Assembly: GCA_016758965.1 (NCBI GenBank)
Contig: JAEPRB010000011.1
Location: 62,001 to 126,000 of the forward strand
DNA from: Circinella minor
Taxonomy: Eukaryota; Mucoromycota; Mucoromycetes; Mucorales; Lichtheimiaceae
Reading direction: 5' to 3'
DNA: 64,000 nucleotides
Shown: in pieces, positions 39,494-50,183 of the stretch
How positions within the stretch are numbered: position 1 is the first letter of the stretch
Layout: every line of letters starts with the position of its first letter
The notes under the pieces: generated by a model
Database searches by the model: none
What the model was told of the DNA's origin: nothing
Seen by the model: only the letters and a program-made list of their open reading frames with translations
Position numbers and translations under genes: made by a program

Positions 39494-41011
39494 TTAACTT
39501 ATCGTTTGAGGACTAGGTGATCTAATGAAAAAAACAGGTGACGGCAGTAGAAAATTCGCCATCAGGTAACAAAATTGGGGGGGGATGAGTAGGTAATCCA
39601 TCAACCATGAGTTGAAGTTGTTTGCGGAGGCGTGGGTGTTGATCTTGATGATCGATACTATCTGCCGGCTGATAGAATGGAGACTTTGGTAAAAGAGATT
39701 GGCGACAATTAAAATTGACAGTTCCGCCCTTATGACATGCAAGGTTAGCATGTTCATTATTATCAGCAATAATGATGTTGAGAGGAGCAATGATACATTT
39801 CCTTTTAATTTCTCGTCATACATCACTAATCCACGTTCTAATTTACGCAAGTTATCCACAATACTTTCAAGCATGTCTATCGCCAAAAGTTGGTAGTGCA
39901 CCCTCCAATAATGAAGGTGTTTTCCCTTTTATTTTGTTCCTCCAAAGACAATACCGGAGGGACCATCGACCATTTTTCAAATTTGATCTTATACAAAAAA
40001 AAGAAATCAGAACAACTTAAATATCAGGCCTCAAACACTAGATATGTCATTTTATATTTTATTGTCAAACTTCTTCTTACATATCACTTCTTTGAGCTAT
40101 TACCACTAGTATAATATGTGAAGAAGCTCAATGGATACACGCGAACAATCCTAGAAAAATTATGTTCACTTGCAACTACATTCTTTGCACAGTAGCGGGC
40201 GCCAAAGACATTATTCTCGTCAGGAATGTAGTTGGAACAATGCGGAAGAGCTGTTGTTGATATGACCCCATTATTAGATGGAGCTCAGGATGGTCTTGGA
40301 AATGCTGATCAAAATAATGATGTTGAACTAAACCAACAGCGAATTGATCATAGATGGGCTCATCATTTTTTGGTCTAACTCCAATATAGCATAAAGACTA
40401 CTGACTATTGAACCAGGTAAAAAAAAAAAAGCACCCCATGATTCATTCAACCATCACAACATTATTTGACGTATAAAAAATTTCAATCTTATACGCTCTT
40501 GTGGGTTTTAATCTACATTGCCACGCACAAAAACAAGGTCGCCCACCCCAGACAGCAAGACCATTGGGTGTTGAAAAAGTGTAACACGTTGATCCGCCGA
40601 TGTGCGATCAGGTAGCGCACTTCAACCACCAGTGGTTTTTGGGTTTTGCAGATAGATGCGACAAAATCATGGACGGTTTAAAGAATCGTTTCCACAGTAT
40701 CTTCTTCAATACCTTGTGCATTTTTTTTTTTTCATGTTTGTCATATGCATCTTTGGTTTATCGGATTCGGGCTTCCACATTGATCAATATTTGTTCGGTA
40801 TCTTAACAACGGCACTTTCAGGCATAGCTTCACCTTTTTGCTTGCATAGGTCGCGGATTTGATACTCGTCCCGAACAAGTTCGATGGTGTCAGTAAGGAG
40901 CTCAAGCGTACGCCGCTTTTCGACTTCTGGTAAAAGGCGGTCATCACTGTCAAAGAACCTGCGGAGCAAGCGCTCGAATTTGTTCCTGAATAGAAAAGCT
41001 TGTATTGGCAT
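39494..41011 (-). pseudogene. Decayed transposase-like element relic
   Basis: The minus strand carries successive protein-like stretches in different frames, broken by stops and frameshifts. One is 'RNKFERLLRRFFDSDDRLLP' and more up to about 40784. Next is a piece with 'KWSMVPPVLSLEEQNKR' near 39930. After it come 'LAIDMLESIVDNLRKLERGL' near 39870 and 'IIIADNNEHANLACHKGG' near 39740, running to 'QLMVDGLPTHPPPILLPDGE' near 39560. 'ADN-x-H-...-HKGG-...-NC' recalls the central region of TNP2/CACTA-type transposases, which often read ADN-x-xH and GG...C. I am not certain of the family, and the pieces may come from more than one insertion. None is intact. Confidence 0.45.
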
Positions 41012-41188
41012 TCATCTCCACTGCAACTCTAAAATCCTATAGTAGATTCTTGCGCAAATATTGCGGGTGGCTAGCCTGACACGTCTTCGACATACTGTGT
41101 TTTTATAGATAACTTATTTAGTAATCTCAACGCCATATATTTTTGATTAGTTTATATATTTTATGGCTTTTCACAAACGTACTACTCG

Positions 41189-41587
41189 TTAATAATAGCC
41201 AAAAGGGAAATTAACATCACTATCGTTACTATTACTCAGCGATTCACTCTCACTCTCACTACCATCGTCGCTATTGTCAAGTTGAAAAAGGTGTTATTGT
41301 TGTTGTTACTGTTGCTGTTGCTGATTCTGTTGCATTCGAGGGGTTTCCAACCTTTGGCACTGTTTGATGGTTTGTTCCGGTTGAGCAGAAGGAATCACCA
41401 TTATAAATTGTAGCCCCTCATGTTGATCTCCTTCGAGAGCTCTTTTATGCACTTTTGAAAGACAATGAGATTCATAATTTCTGCGATGCTTAATCCAATG
41501 ACCACAAATCTGGCATGTAATACTGTCAATACCAGTCTCTTTTTGATGAAGATTAATACGACCATACATTGTATAATTGACACGTGT
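41189..41587 (-). pseudogene. C2H2 zinc-finger gene with two in-frame stops in its Gln tract
   Basis: A minus-strand frame starts at ATG 41569; a good splice acceptor (TTTTTTACAG) before 41587 allows coding to begin earlier. It encodes a zinc finger C-x2-C-x12-H-x5-H (Cys19, Cys22, His35, His41; the U1/JAZ-like long-spacer type). A Gln-rich stretch follows, then TAA at 41306-41308 ends the first 87 residues. The same frame continues: three CAA codons, a second TAA (41294-41296), then an acidic Ser-rich tail 'DNSDDGSESESESLSNSND' and a final TAA at 41189-41191. The tail looks like real protein, so the gene is probably inactivated by two CAA-to-TAA changes. The alternative is that the short form is real and the tail is chance. 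No upstream exon was identified. Confidence 0.5.
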
Positions 41588-42377
41588 CTGTAAAAAATAA
41601 AGAGATCAACGATACCATGTTCAGTTTTTTATTTTTATTTTTAAAAAAATGTGGTTTCTTCTTTTTAACACTCACTTTTAAACTTGTGGTTAAAAAAAAA
41701 GAACTCTAACTTTGAATTTTTTTTCAGGTGGGTAGAGGTGGATTTTAACTCTGTGAGTTGTAACTTTTCTTGTCGTACGTAAAAAATATAAGAGTAAAAA
41801 TAAGGAGAGAAAGTGCGAACTGCAACTTTATGATTTTATGTCTTTACAACCCCTGAATGATTTACCTCTAAAATGCCATCCCTGATGATATAGACCATAT
41901 AATTCATCCACAGAACTCTCTTCATAGATCCTATAGATGCTATGACCATATGTTATAATATATTTGTACTATAATACATGATATGATATTATTTTGCGTA
42001 AAGTTTGATTTTGCCTAATATTACGAGAAATGAGACCAAAAAAACTAATGTTCATCCATATAGAGCATATACGTTCAAAAAATAAGAAAGAACAGAGGTA
42101 TTAATACAAGTTCAGGCTGGCGAGCTCAACTTAGATACTTTTGTAGTAAGCAATAAAATTGTAGCAAATAACATGTTCGTAGATAAATGAGTAATGGCAT
42201 TATAATTAATAATAACTAGCATAATAATGGATAATCGCATAAATATTTATTTGAAATTAAAAAAGGTTAGTCTTTTTTTAACATCCAGCATAATTATTCA
42301 GCTATATATATGTTACCGCGCCCAATTGTTCCTGTCGCAAAACCAACTTCTCTTGTAAACAATAATATTTTATCAAA
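41588..42377. promoter_or_regulatory. Divergent intergenic region (zinc-finger relic / DUF1838 gene)
   Basis: 790 bp between divergent reading frames. It is AT-rich and has a CACGTG just at the relic boundary (41581-41586). No gene recognised; it may contain an upstream exon of the zinc-finger gene. Confidence 0.35.
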
Positions 42378-43576
42378 ATGAGCAGTAAGTTCTTTGACAC
42401 TTTATATTTATTCACAAGAATAAAGTTATATAAATCTCGTTATATTATCATCATTATAGATTTACTTTTACGACTTCGCTATTCTAGCGATCCCGAAGCA
42501 GACACTTTTTATGAATGGGAAGGTTCAGTCTTGTAAGTTAAATTTTAAGCGACATCCTTCATTTACACTACTATATTATTACACTCAAAAAACAAAAGTT
42601 AATAAGACCAACAAATATCTTGGCGTTGTTTTTTCTATCTTGTGCTAATGTAACATGGTCAAAATCTATATCTTTCAGCGCATTCATTCCTGGCGAAGCA
42701 CCAAAAAAGATTTTTCACTGCGTAGGAATGAACGTCGGCAAGGCTGATATCAAAGACAATAAAATAATGGCAACAGGAAGAGAATTGACATATTACTTGG
42801 ACCCAAAAACACATGAAAAATTGTCTCATTGGGAAAATCCATGGACTGGAGAAAAATTACCAGGTTTATATTAGTGAATATATGGATATAAGTATCGAGC
42901 AAAAGATTTAACTTTAATAACCTATTCCTATTTATTTTTAGTGGTACATATTGCTAATGATCCTGTCCAAATGGCTTTACCAACATTTATTCCTCTGGAA
43001 ATCCGAAAAAATCCATTCTCTGGTACAACCAAGTTATTAACTGAGATACCCTTATTTTATCCAAATCCATTAGCCAATGATCCAAAATTCGCTCCTTATG
43101 ATCCAAATAAAATGTATCAAGGTAAAAAAATACAGTATTTTAAATAGTTGATATACATGTGGGTCGTTGTTTGTTTACTAAAAATGAGTTATATATATAT
43201 ATTCAAAGCGGGTGAACTTTTCACATTCAGTTGTCCAACTGCTCAAGTTGAAGATGAACAAGAAAACATTGATCATGCTGAAGTAAATTGGACACGGGTT
43301 TCTCATTTTGCTCCTTTTATGAAGATGGGTGATAAGCAAGGATATTTAGTATATCATTGTACAGGCCATAAACTTCCTAAAGGGAAGACTTACAAGGATC
43401 TTGTCAGTCCCGTATTACGAAATGAAATCGAAAATAGAGTACCAAATTATAGTCATGCACCTGCTGCTTATAATCCTGAAGCCAAAAATGTATCTAGCTG
43501 GACTTATTTCAAGGAGCATTTCGATCGATACGAAAATGAACCAGAAGCTCAATGGCCACCCAGTATCGATAATTGA
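42378..43576 (+). CDS. DUF1838-type protein
   Basis: Five exons (42378-42384, 42460-42532, 42679-42863, 42942-43121, 43209-43576) close in phase to 270 residues. The first coding exon is only seven bases (ATG AGC A). The protein contains 'ATGRELTYYLDPKTHEKL', 'WENPWTGEKLPVVHIANDPV' and a C-terminal 'YFKEHFDRYENEPEAQWPPS'. This pattern (R-E-x-x-YYD-x-x-T, NP-x-TG, V-x-H-x-x-NDPV) is the one I associate with the DUF1838 family, known from bacteria and fungi and without assigned chemistry. No signal peptide or membrane segment is evident. Alternative starts upstream of 42378 lack an open frame into exon 2. A bacterial origin is possible but not shown. Confidence 0.75.
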
Positions 43577-44208
43577 TTATGAATAAAATATTTTGTGTAA
43601 AGTAACTTTATGTGTCTGTCTGCCAACCTGCCAACCTATCGGATGGATGAATAAAAATAATCCAAAGGTTCATTTTTATTCTTATGTATTAAAAAAAAAA
43701 GAGTGGATGAAAAATATAAAATAATTTTCTTATTATATGGATGTGTGTAAATGTTATGTAACAATCAATGTAATTTTTTTTTTGAATGTGGAACGTCAAT
43801 GTTGACGATCTCTACCGCTAGCTTCATAGAAGCTAAAAGAATACTAGATATCTTGCATTCTGAATGGTTCAAAATGAGTGATACGTAATGGTTTTTTAAT
43901 ACACATAAAAAAATACTCCACGGAACTTGCATATATCGCACAACTTTTCTTGGAAACTGGATCGTTTATGCCTGAAACCGACCAACAGTATCTTCCATTT
44001 GGATTCTTTAGTACCATATTCCTTGGATCGGGTGTTGTGGCAAGAGGGTAAGAGATTAGATAAATGGAATGATAATAATAGAGCAAGATGAATTTAAAGG
44101 TCATATTTTTTTTCATTCTATAGCACTGATGTTGCTAGCGAATCGAATAACAATGCTATAAATTCATCTCGTCATCTGTCATCGATCGATCCGATTCGCA
44201 ATTGAAAG
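43577..44208. other. Intergenic region left of the repeat relics
   Basis: 3' flank of the DUF1838 gene followed by AT-rich DNA. A minus-strand open stretch around 43844-44040 ('PDPRNMVLKNPNGRYCWS') looks faintly protein-like but has no family signal. Left unassigned. Confidence 0.35.
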
Positions 44209-44805
44209 ATGGGTCGCCGAGGCGATACTATTTTCAAGTATGGATCCCATGAGGTTGGATGTTCTGAAGTTGGAGCAGCTCGAGACTAAACAAAAGCATT
44301 TCACGACTGTTCGATCAAGATACCTTTAGTCTTGCGAGACATGTTGCTTTTGGTCACGTACAATTCCAGTCTTTTTCATACATCTCATGTTATTGGATAT
44401 AGTGTTACAGGTCAATATGATTTTTGTATCAGATTCGTGGATAGAGGTGATAATTTATATATGAAGCTGGGATTAACTTGAAAATACTTTTGATGTATTT
44501 ATATAGATGGTAATGCTTCGCTTTTGGATGTCAACACCCGTGCTGGATTTATTACACGAGTACGAAAAACTGAATCATTGAGCTTCCCACACAGGGGTTC
44601 AAATTTTGTTTCCCGGTTACTCCCATTGATTACTCTTGCATGTAATGGAAAAAGGATCTTAGATGAAACCATCAAATTGTTAGATCGCACTCCTCGGCCA
44701 ATAAATATGTCAACTGGCGGTGATCACTGGTCCTCCAAACTTTATCTTACCATCAACGTCGTCATCATCATCGTTATCGTCATCAAAAAGAAGAAGGATT
44801 CTTGA
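44209..44805 (+). pseudogene. Relic of a dispersed Mucoromycota gene family
   Basis: Plus-strand pieces 44209-44446 and 44507-44805 join in frame across a 60-nt GT...AG intron (179 codons). One internal TAA lies at 44287-44289 and there is no upstream reading frame, as a TGA directly precedes the first ATG. The pieces read 'GRRGDTIFKYGSHEVGCSEVG', 'KIPLVLRDML', 'VIGYSVTGQYDFCIRFVD', 'AGFITRVRKTESLSFP' and 'LLPLITLACNGKRILDETI'. I recall many multi-copy hypothetical proteins in Mucorales with RRAD-x-x-F, ELGC-x-E-x-G, K-x-x-KDML and FP...LP-x-LEL patterns in this order. The call of relic is firm; the family function is unknown to me. Confidence 0.6.
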
Positions 44806-44865
44806 TTAATTTGATATTTTTTTCGTTCTCAAGTCCCATGTCCTCTCTCCTATTGATATATATCA

Positions 44866-44975
44866 TTTTTTTTTCATTCAAAACTTTTGTCATCCCAAGC
44901 TTTTTTCATCCAAAACTCTTTTTCACCCAAAACTCTTTCTTTTTCATCCAAAACTTTTATCATCATTCTAAACTT
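44866..44975. repeat. Degenerate tandem repeat, about 20-bp unit
   Basis: Four to five imperfect copies of a unit close to TTTTTCATCCAAAACTC follow the pseudogene end. Confidence 0.65.
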
Positions 44976-45131
44976 GTGAACGCGCTATCCTCATTTGAAA
45001 CCGTTACTATATATCATAACTTCCAAAACTATGCGAATTTCTATATAAAAAAATTGAACATATACATCAAGGATGTACCTTGTATTATATACATTATTGT
45101 TTCGTTATTATGATCCTGTCATATTTCATGC

Positions 45132-45944
45132 TTAATGGATCAACGCTGAGTTACTAGGAAATGTGTAGATGATGAAGCACGTGAAGACAGCGAATAACAT
45201 GGCACTTGATGAGGTTGTTATTGGTATGGCAATTACTGCAGGGTTTCGTGCGTCCATCAGGAAGCCAACCAAGTGGTCAGCGAATGCAACGACTTTGCTC
45301 TTTCCTGGTAATTGGGCGCCATAAAAGTGGCAGACAGACAAGCGGAGAGTTCCCGTAAGAGAATTATACGTATCACTCAAGGAATCTTGGAGGTATTGAC
45401 GAATTGCTTGTTTGAGATCATATGGTGATATATCAGCTTGTGGTGGTAAGATACTTTGCCAGAGTGGTGTCTTGCAAAGTTTATTCTAGTGACTGTGTCA
45501 TGAAACAAAAAGTGTTAGTTTTAAGATGGAATTAAGACTGTCTTCTGGTAAATAATAGGTACGATACAAAAATTTTGATTGTAAGGTTGTGGCTCGTTCA
45601 ATCATAGCTGAAAGATGGGTAAGATGGAGCATGATTTTTGTTTCGGATCGTGGATGGCCGCGTAAATCATTCGAATGCAATCGTTTTTTGTTTTCAGTGA
45701 GTGCCGAGACTGTGAGACTATATTTGAGTTTGGGCTGTATGAATTGTGTATAGAGAATACCAGCAAGCAAACAAGAGATGCCTGGGGGGGTTAGACCAAT
45801 ACACTTGAGAATGCGTATACTAGCTAACGCTGATAATGAGTTGTGTGTAATCAGTTGTAGGGCATCAATGCAACCTTTGTTGTTGATAGGTATTCTGGAA
45901 TACTTGTGACACCTCAGTGTATAAATTTTTCTGGCCTTGGCCAT
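45132..45944 (-). mobile_element. LINE-type reverse transcriptase fragments
   Basis: Two minus-strand frames. The first (ATG 45944 to TGA 45498, 148 residues) reads 'RCHKYSRIPINNKGCIDAL', 'ILYTQFIQPKLKYSLTV', 'LRGHPRSETKIMLHLTHLS' and 'LQSKFLYRTYYLPEDSL'. These are typical of the region after the reverse-transcriptase core in fungal LINE proteins. The second (open from about 45482 to 45132) contains 'SKVVAFADHLVGFLMDARNP', which matches the FADD/YADD catalytic block with one Asp replaced by His. The catalytic block should precede the first piece but lies after it, so the copy is rearranged or made of two insertions. No poly-A tail, endonuclease or target duplication was identified. Confidence 0.6.
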
Positions 45945-46611
45945 AATGTTTTTATATACTTCAGACTTATGTTATTCTCTATATCTTCCCTTCCTCATAA
46001 GCCATTGATTGATATCTTAAGGCTGCTACTATAATTTAAGCTATTATTTAGTTTTTTTTAGTTTGTATCATAATTACCCGGTTGATTTAATTAAGCTCTT
46101 TCGCACTATGCATAAATTTACACATGGGTACGTACTTGTCTTTTTTTTTTTGTATAATAGCGTGAATAACAATGGCAATAGTATCAGATATTTTTGTATA
46201 GGTCATGTCTCTGCACCCCCAAACATTATGACTTTTCTTATTATATCAATCATAATGAAATTGATAAAAAAAAAGCAGAAAGTAATGTCGCATCTATATA
46301 CTTTATATTTACGGCACAAATGGAGTTGAATAGCTTAAATTTACATGCAAGGCCCAACTTCAAAGGTTGTTGGCTTAATTTCGTTCAGGTAGTTCAATTT
46401 GGAAAATATGGCCCGTACAGTATTCAAAATCATGACCCATTTTATTTTTGCATGGACAAATTCAATTTCCAACGCTGTACAATATTATAGTAAAATAGTA
46501 CATAAAGAAAGAGGGGGAAGTAGGAGAGAAGGGGGGGAAATATACATGTTTAACAATAAAAATAATGAAATTAGTTCTTTTAGTTGTTTCTATCGTTCTA
46601 TTTACTAACAT
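45945..46611. other. Intergenic region between LINE relic and Lon 3' end
   Basis: About 670 bp of AT-rich DNA with a G-rich purine stretch near 46508-46541. No gene recognised. Confidence 0.4.
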
Positions 46612-49600
46612 CTAAGATGATGACGAAGATGATGACGAGGTAGATTCTTCTTCCTGCAATACATCAGCCCAAACATTTTCTGCTATCTCTTTGGATACAT
46701 CGGGAAAGCAAACTTTATAAACATCTTCGTAATATTCAACTGGAATACCAGTCATACCTTCCTTAATATGATCAGGAAGTTCTTCCCAATCGGAAAGATT
46801 ATCCTTGGGGAATAAAATGGTATCAATCTTGGATCGCTTAGCAGCAATCGTCTTCTCCTTCAAACCACCAATCTTGAGCACACGGCCGGTAACAGTAATT
46901 TCACCAGTCATTGCAATATTCGAACTTACAGGTTTGTTCAATGCCAAAGAAACCATGGATGTAACCATAGTAACACCAGCCGAAGGTCCTGAATTTTTAT
47001 ATACCCAACCTCATCATCAGTTTCCTTCAATCTTATTCTAGATAAACCCAAAACTTAAGAAGAGTAAAATGAAATAAAAAAAAAAAAACTTACCATCTTT
47101 TGGAGTTGCTCCAGCAGGACAATGTAAATGTACACGAGCTTTTTCGAAAAACTTATTTTTTGGGAATTGAGTTGCCATTAATGATTTGGCAAATGTATAT
47201 GCAATACTTGTCGATTCCTTCATCACGTCACCTAACTGACCAGTTTTTGACAAATGAGGTTGAGATTTGGGTGTTAACGAAGATTCTAATACAGATTCGA
47301 TATAAAGTGATGATCCACCCATGCTTGTCCAAGCCAAACCCATAATAACACCTGGAGGTGTATTTTCATAGATACGATCAGATTGGAATACTGGTGCACC
47401 AACGTAATCCTTCAAATTTTCTGCAGTAATATCAATCTTGAGATCTTCAGGAACAGTCATTGCCTTATGTTCTTCCTTAGCTTCTCCTTCATTATTTTCC
47501 TTTTGTTCTGCTGTTGTAGTGCTTTCTTTAGAATCTTCAGTCTCCTTCTTTTGTTCCTTTTCTTGCACAATTTCATCACCTTGCAATGCTGCAACCTTTT
47601 CGACAACTTGATAGCCAGCCTTGCGGAAAATCTTGTCAATGTGCTTCTTAAGATTTCTGACACCACTTTCACGACAATAGTTTCGAATCAATGTGTCTAC
47701 GGCATCAGAAGAAAGATTCACGTTGACATTATCCAAACCGGAAGCAATGCGGGCGCTAGGTGCCAAATATTTGGATGCAATAGCAGCCTTTTCTTCAGCA
47801 ATATAACCAGACAATTGAATTACTTCCATACGATCCAACAAGGGGCCAGGGATTGTATCCAAAACATTGGCTGTACAGACAAACAAAACTTTGGAAAGAT
47901 CAACAGGGACATCCATGTAGTGATCCAAGAAACTACCATTTTGTTCCGGATCAAGTAATTCAAGCAATGCAGAGGAGGGGTCACCTTGGTGACCACGACC
48001 AATCTTATCAATTTCATCAATCAAAATCAATGGATTCTCAGTCTTGACCTTCTTTAAGGCTTGAATAACTTTGCCAGGCATAGCACCAACATAGGTTCGT
48101 CGATGACCCTTGATTTCAGCCACATCTGTCAAACCACCTACTGAGAATCGGTAGAATTCACGATCCAAAGCACGTGCAATACTTTTACCAATGGATGTCT
48201 ATTTTGAAATTTGGATATTTTAGCATAACGGAGATATTATTCCAATTGCTGTCTCCCCCCCTCCCTTTTTTTTGTATTAATACTGTACCTTTCCCGTTCC
48301 TGGAGGTCCGGACAAACACAAAATCTTGCCCTCCACAGTACCACGAAGCTTGCCTACAGCAATAAATTCAAGAATACGTTCCTTGACATCTTGAAGACCG
48401 TAATGATCTTCATCCAATACAGTCTTGGCGTGTGTGATATTATAATTTTCGCGGGAACGTTGACCCCATGGTACTTGTGTAAGCCAATCAAGGTAATTAC
48501 GAGTGACATTGAATTCAGAAGCTGCTGGTTCCAAATGAGCTAATTTATTGACTTCTTCATCAAACACTTTACGAACAGCTTCAGGCATGACCAATTTGTT
48601 TGCTTTTTCCTTGAATCCTTCCACAAGTTTTTCCTTTCCATCACTTTCCAAACCCAATTCCTTTTTTATTCCCTTGAGTTGTTCCATCAAATAATATTCA
48701 CGTTGACGTTTAGCAATTTTACTTTCGACGTCCTTAGAAATCTTGTTTTGAAGTTGAGCATTCATTAACTCCTTCTTGAGAACAGTTAAAGCCTTCTGTA
48801 AACGATCCTCAACAGTTAATGTTTCCATGACTTCTTGCAATTCAAGAGGTTCGCCAGTGGATACAGCAGCAGCGAAATCGGCCAATTTAGCAGGTTCTTC
48901 AAATACGTTACCAGCAGACTGGGACATGGAAAAGCTAGCAATTTGGTCACGGAAAAGAGGGTTGAGAGTTGCGATTTCCTTGAATACAGAAACAATTTCC
49001 GAAGTGATGGCACGGATCATTGGGTCTTTCTTATCATAAGGAGGATCAACTAAATTCTCAACGTTGACAAGTGATACCGCATGCTCATTGGCCAAGAATG
49101 ATGTAGCATATTGTGTTTCTTTATCGCCACCTTCTGCTGCATTTAATTCTTCCGCTGCTGGTTCTAAACAATCCCGCCCAATTTCGCATTATTGAGTTAA
49201 TAATTATTATCCTTCCACTCTTCCCCACCTTTTGATCCTAGTTCTATTATGTTATTTCAAATTTTACCTTGTGCCACCTCAGTTGCTGACTCTTCCTTCG
49301 CTGCGTCTGCAACAGGTTCCGATTTTTTCACTGTAAGCTCTTGATTTTCGACACTCTTCACTTCTTCTACTGCCGCTTGAGCAGGTTTACCAGTAGTATT
49401 AATTAAATCTGTAATTTCGATACGCCGATGTGGATACAACACAGCTGTCAATCCACCATCTCCTTCATCCTTATTCTTAGAATTAACCGGGAAAACGCTT
49501 GTAATTTGAGCAAATACACCCACTTTATGAACTTGATCTAAATTTGTAATCGTATCAACGTCAATGGTATCATCCTTAAGTAAAAAGGCACCAACGTAAG

Positions 49601-50183
49601 GTTGACCACGTTTTAATAAATCCTTGATAGCACTTGTAACATTGGGATCCTTGATAACTATAGCCTTGTAGAAACCAGGGAACAAAGGTCGGCGAGCAAT
49701 GGGAACAGCCAATACTTGTGGGTAGACTTCGGGTACAGTCGGCTTTTGGAGCTGATTGTCAATAACATTATTGTACGCGTGTCGCGATGATTTGTCATCA
49801 CCACCACCATTACCGTCTCCATTGCCGTTATTATTTTCACCATTGCCATTACCAGCTGCTGCACCTCCCCCAGCACCTCCATTACCAGCTGGATCACTAC
49901 TAGCGGGATCTTGTTCTCGTAATTGCATGGTGCTCATATGTCGTTTTACTGCTGCTGCGCTACGAATAGGTTGTAAAGCAACGAAAACGGATGTTCCTCT
50001 AGTAGGGTGAAGTGATTGAAGCACTGGCTCAGATGCTAACATTGTAACTGCAGGTCGTGTTGAGGCAGTTGAGAATGATCGTGCTGTTGTGGACGACCGG
50101 GTTGGTAATTGTGAAGCAAGTGCATTATTAAGTTGTGATCGAGTGATCTTTTTAGAAATATGAACCAGAAAAGAGTTATTCAT
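46612..50183 (-). CDS. PIM1: Lon protease, mitochondrial (PIM1)
   Basis: ATP-dependent Ser-Lys protease of the mitochondrial matrix that removes damaged proteins. Four minus-strand exons (50183-49268, 49163-48289, 48198-47094, 46988-46612) encode 1090 residues, close to yeast Pim1 (1133). The basic, Ser/Thr-rich N-terminus fits a mitochondrial presequence. A Gly/Asn-rich low-complexity segment (about 100-130) follows, then the Lon substrate-binding domain ('[18 protein letters not shown]'). The AAA+ module has Walker A 'GPPGTGK' (591-597) and Walker B '[11 protein letters not shown]', and the protease domain has catalytic Ser968 in 'GPSAGV' and Lys1011 in '[11 protein letters not shown]'. An acidic Lys/Glu insert lies between the AAA+ and protease domains, as in other fungi. 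The protein ends in a Ser run. Confidence 0.97.

Noticed and set aside
41294..41308. Reassignment of TAA to glutamine as explanation for the zinc-finger gene
   Set aside because: TAA is the natural stop of EF-3, SmE, SOD1 and other complete genes in the window.
41189..44805. RIP-type (CpA to TpA) mutation as cause of the stops
   Set aside because: Only a few C-to-T candidates are visible, RIP is not established in this lineage, and no intact copy is at hand for comparison.
47383..47958. Plus-strand open frame across Lon exon 3
   Set aside because: Shadow of the Lon reading frame; Phe/Leu/Ser-rich translation with no family features.
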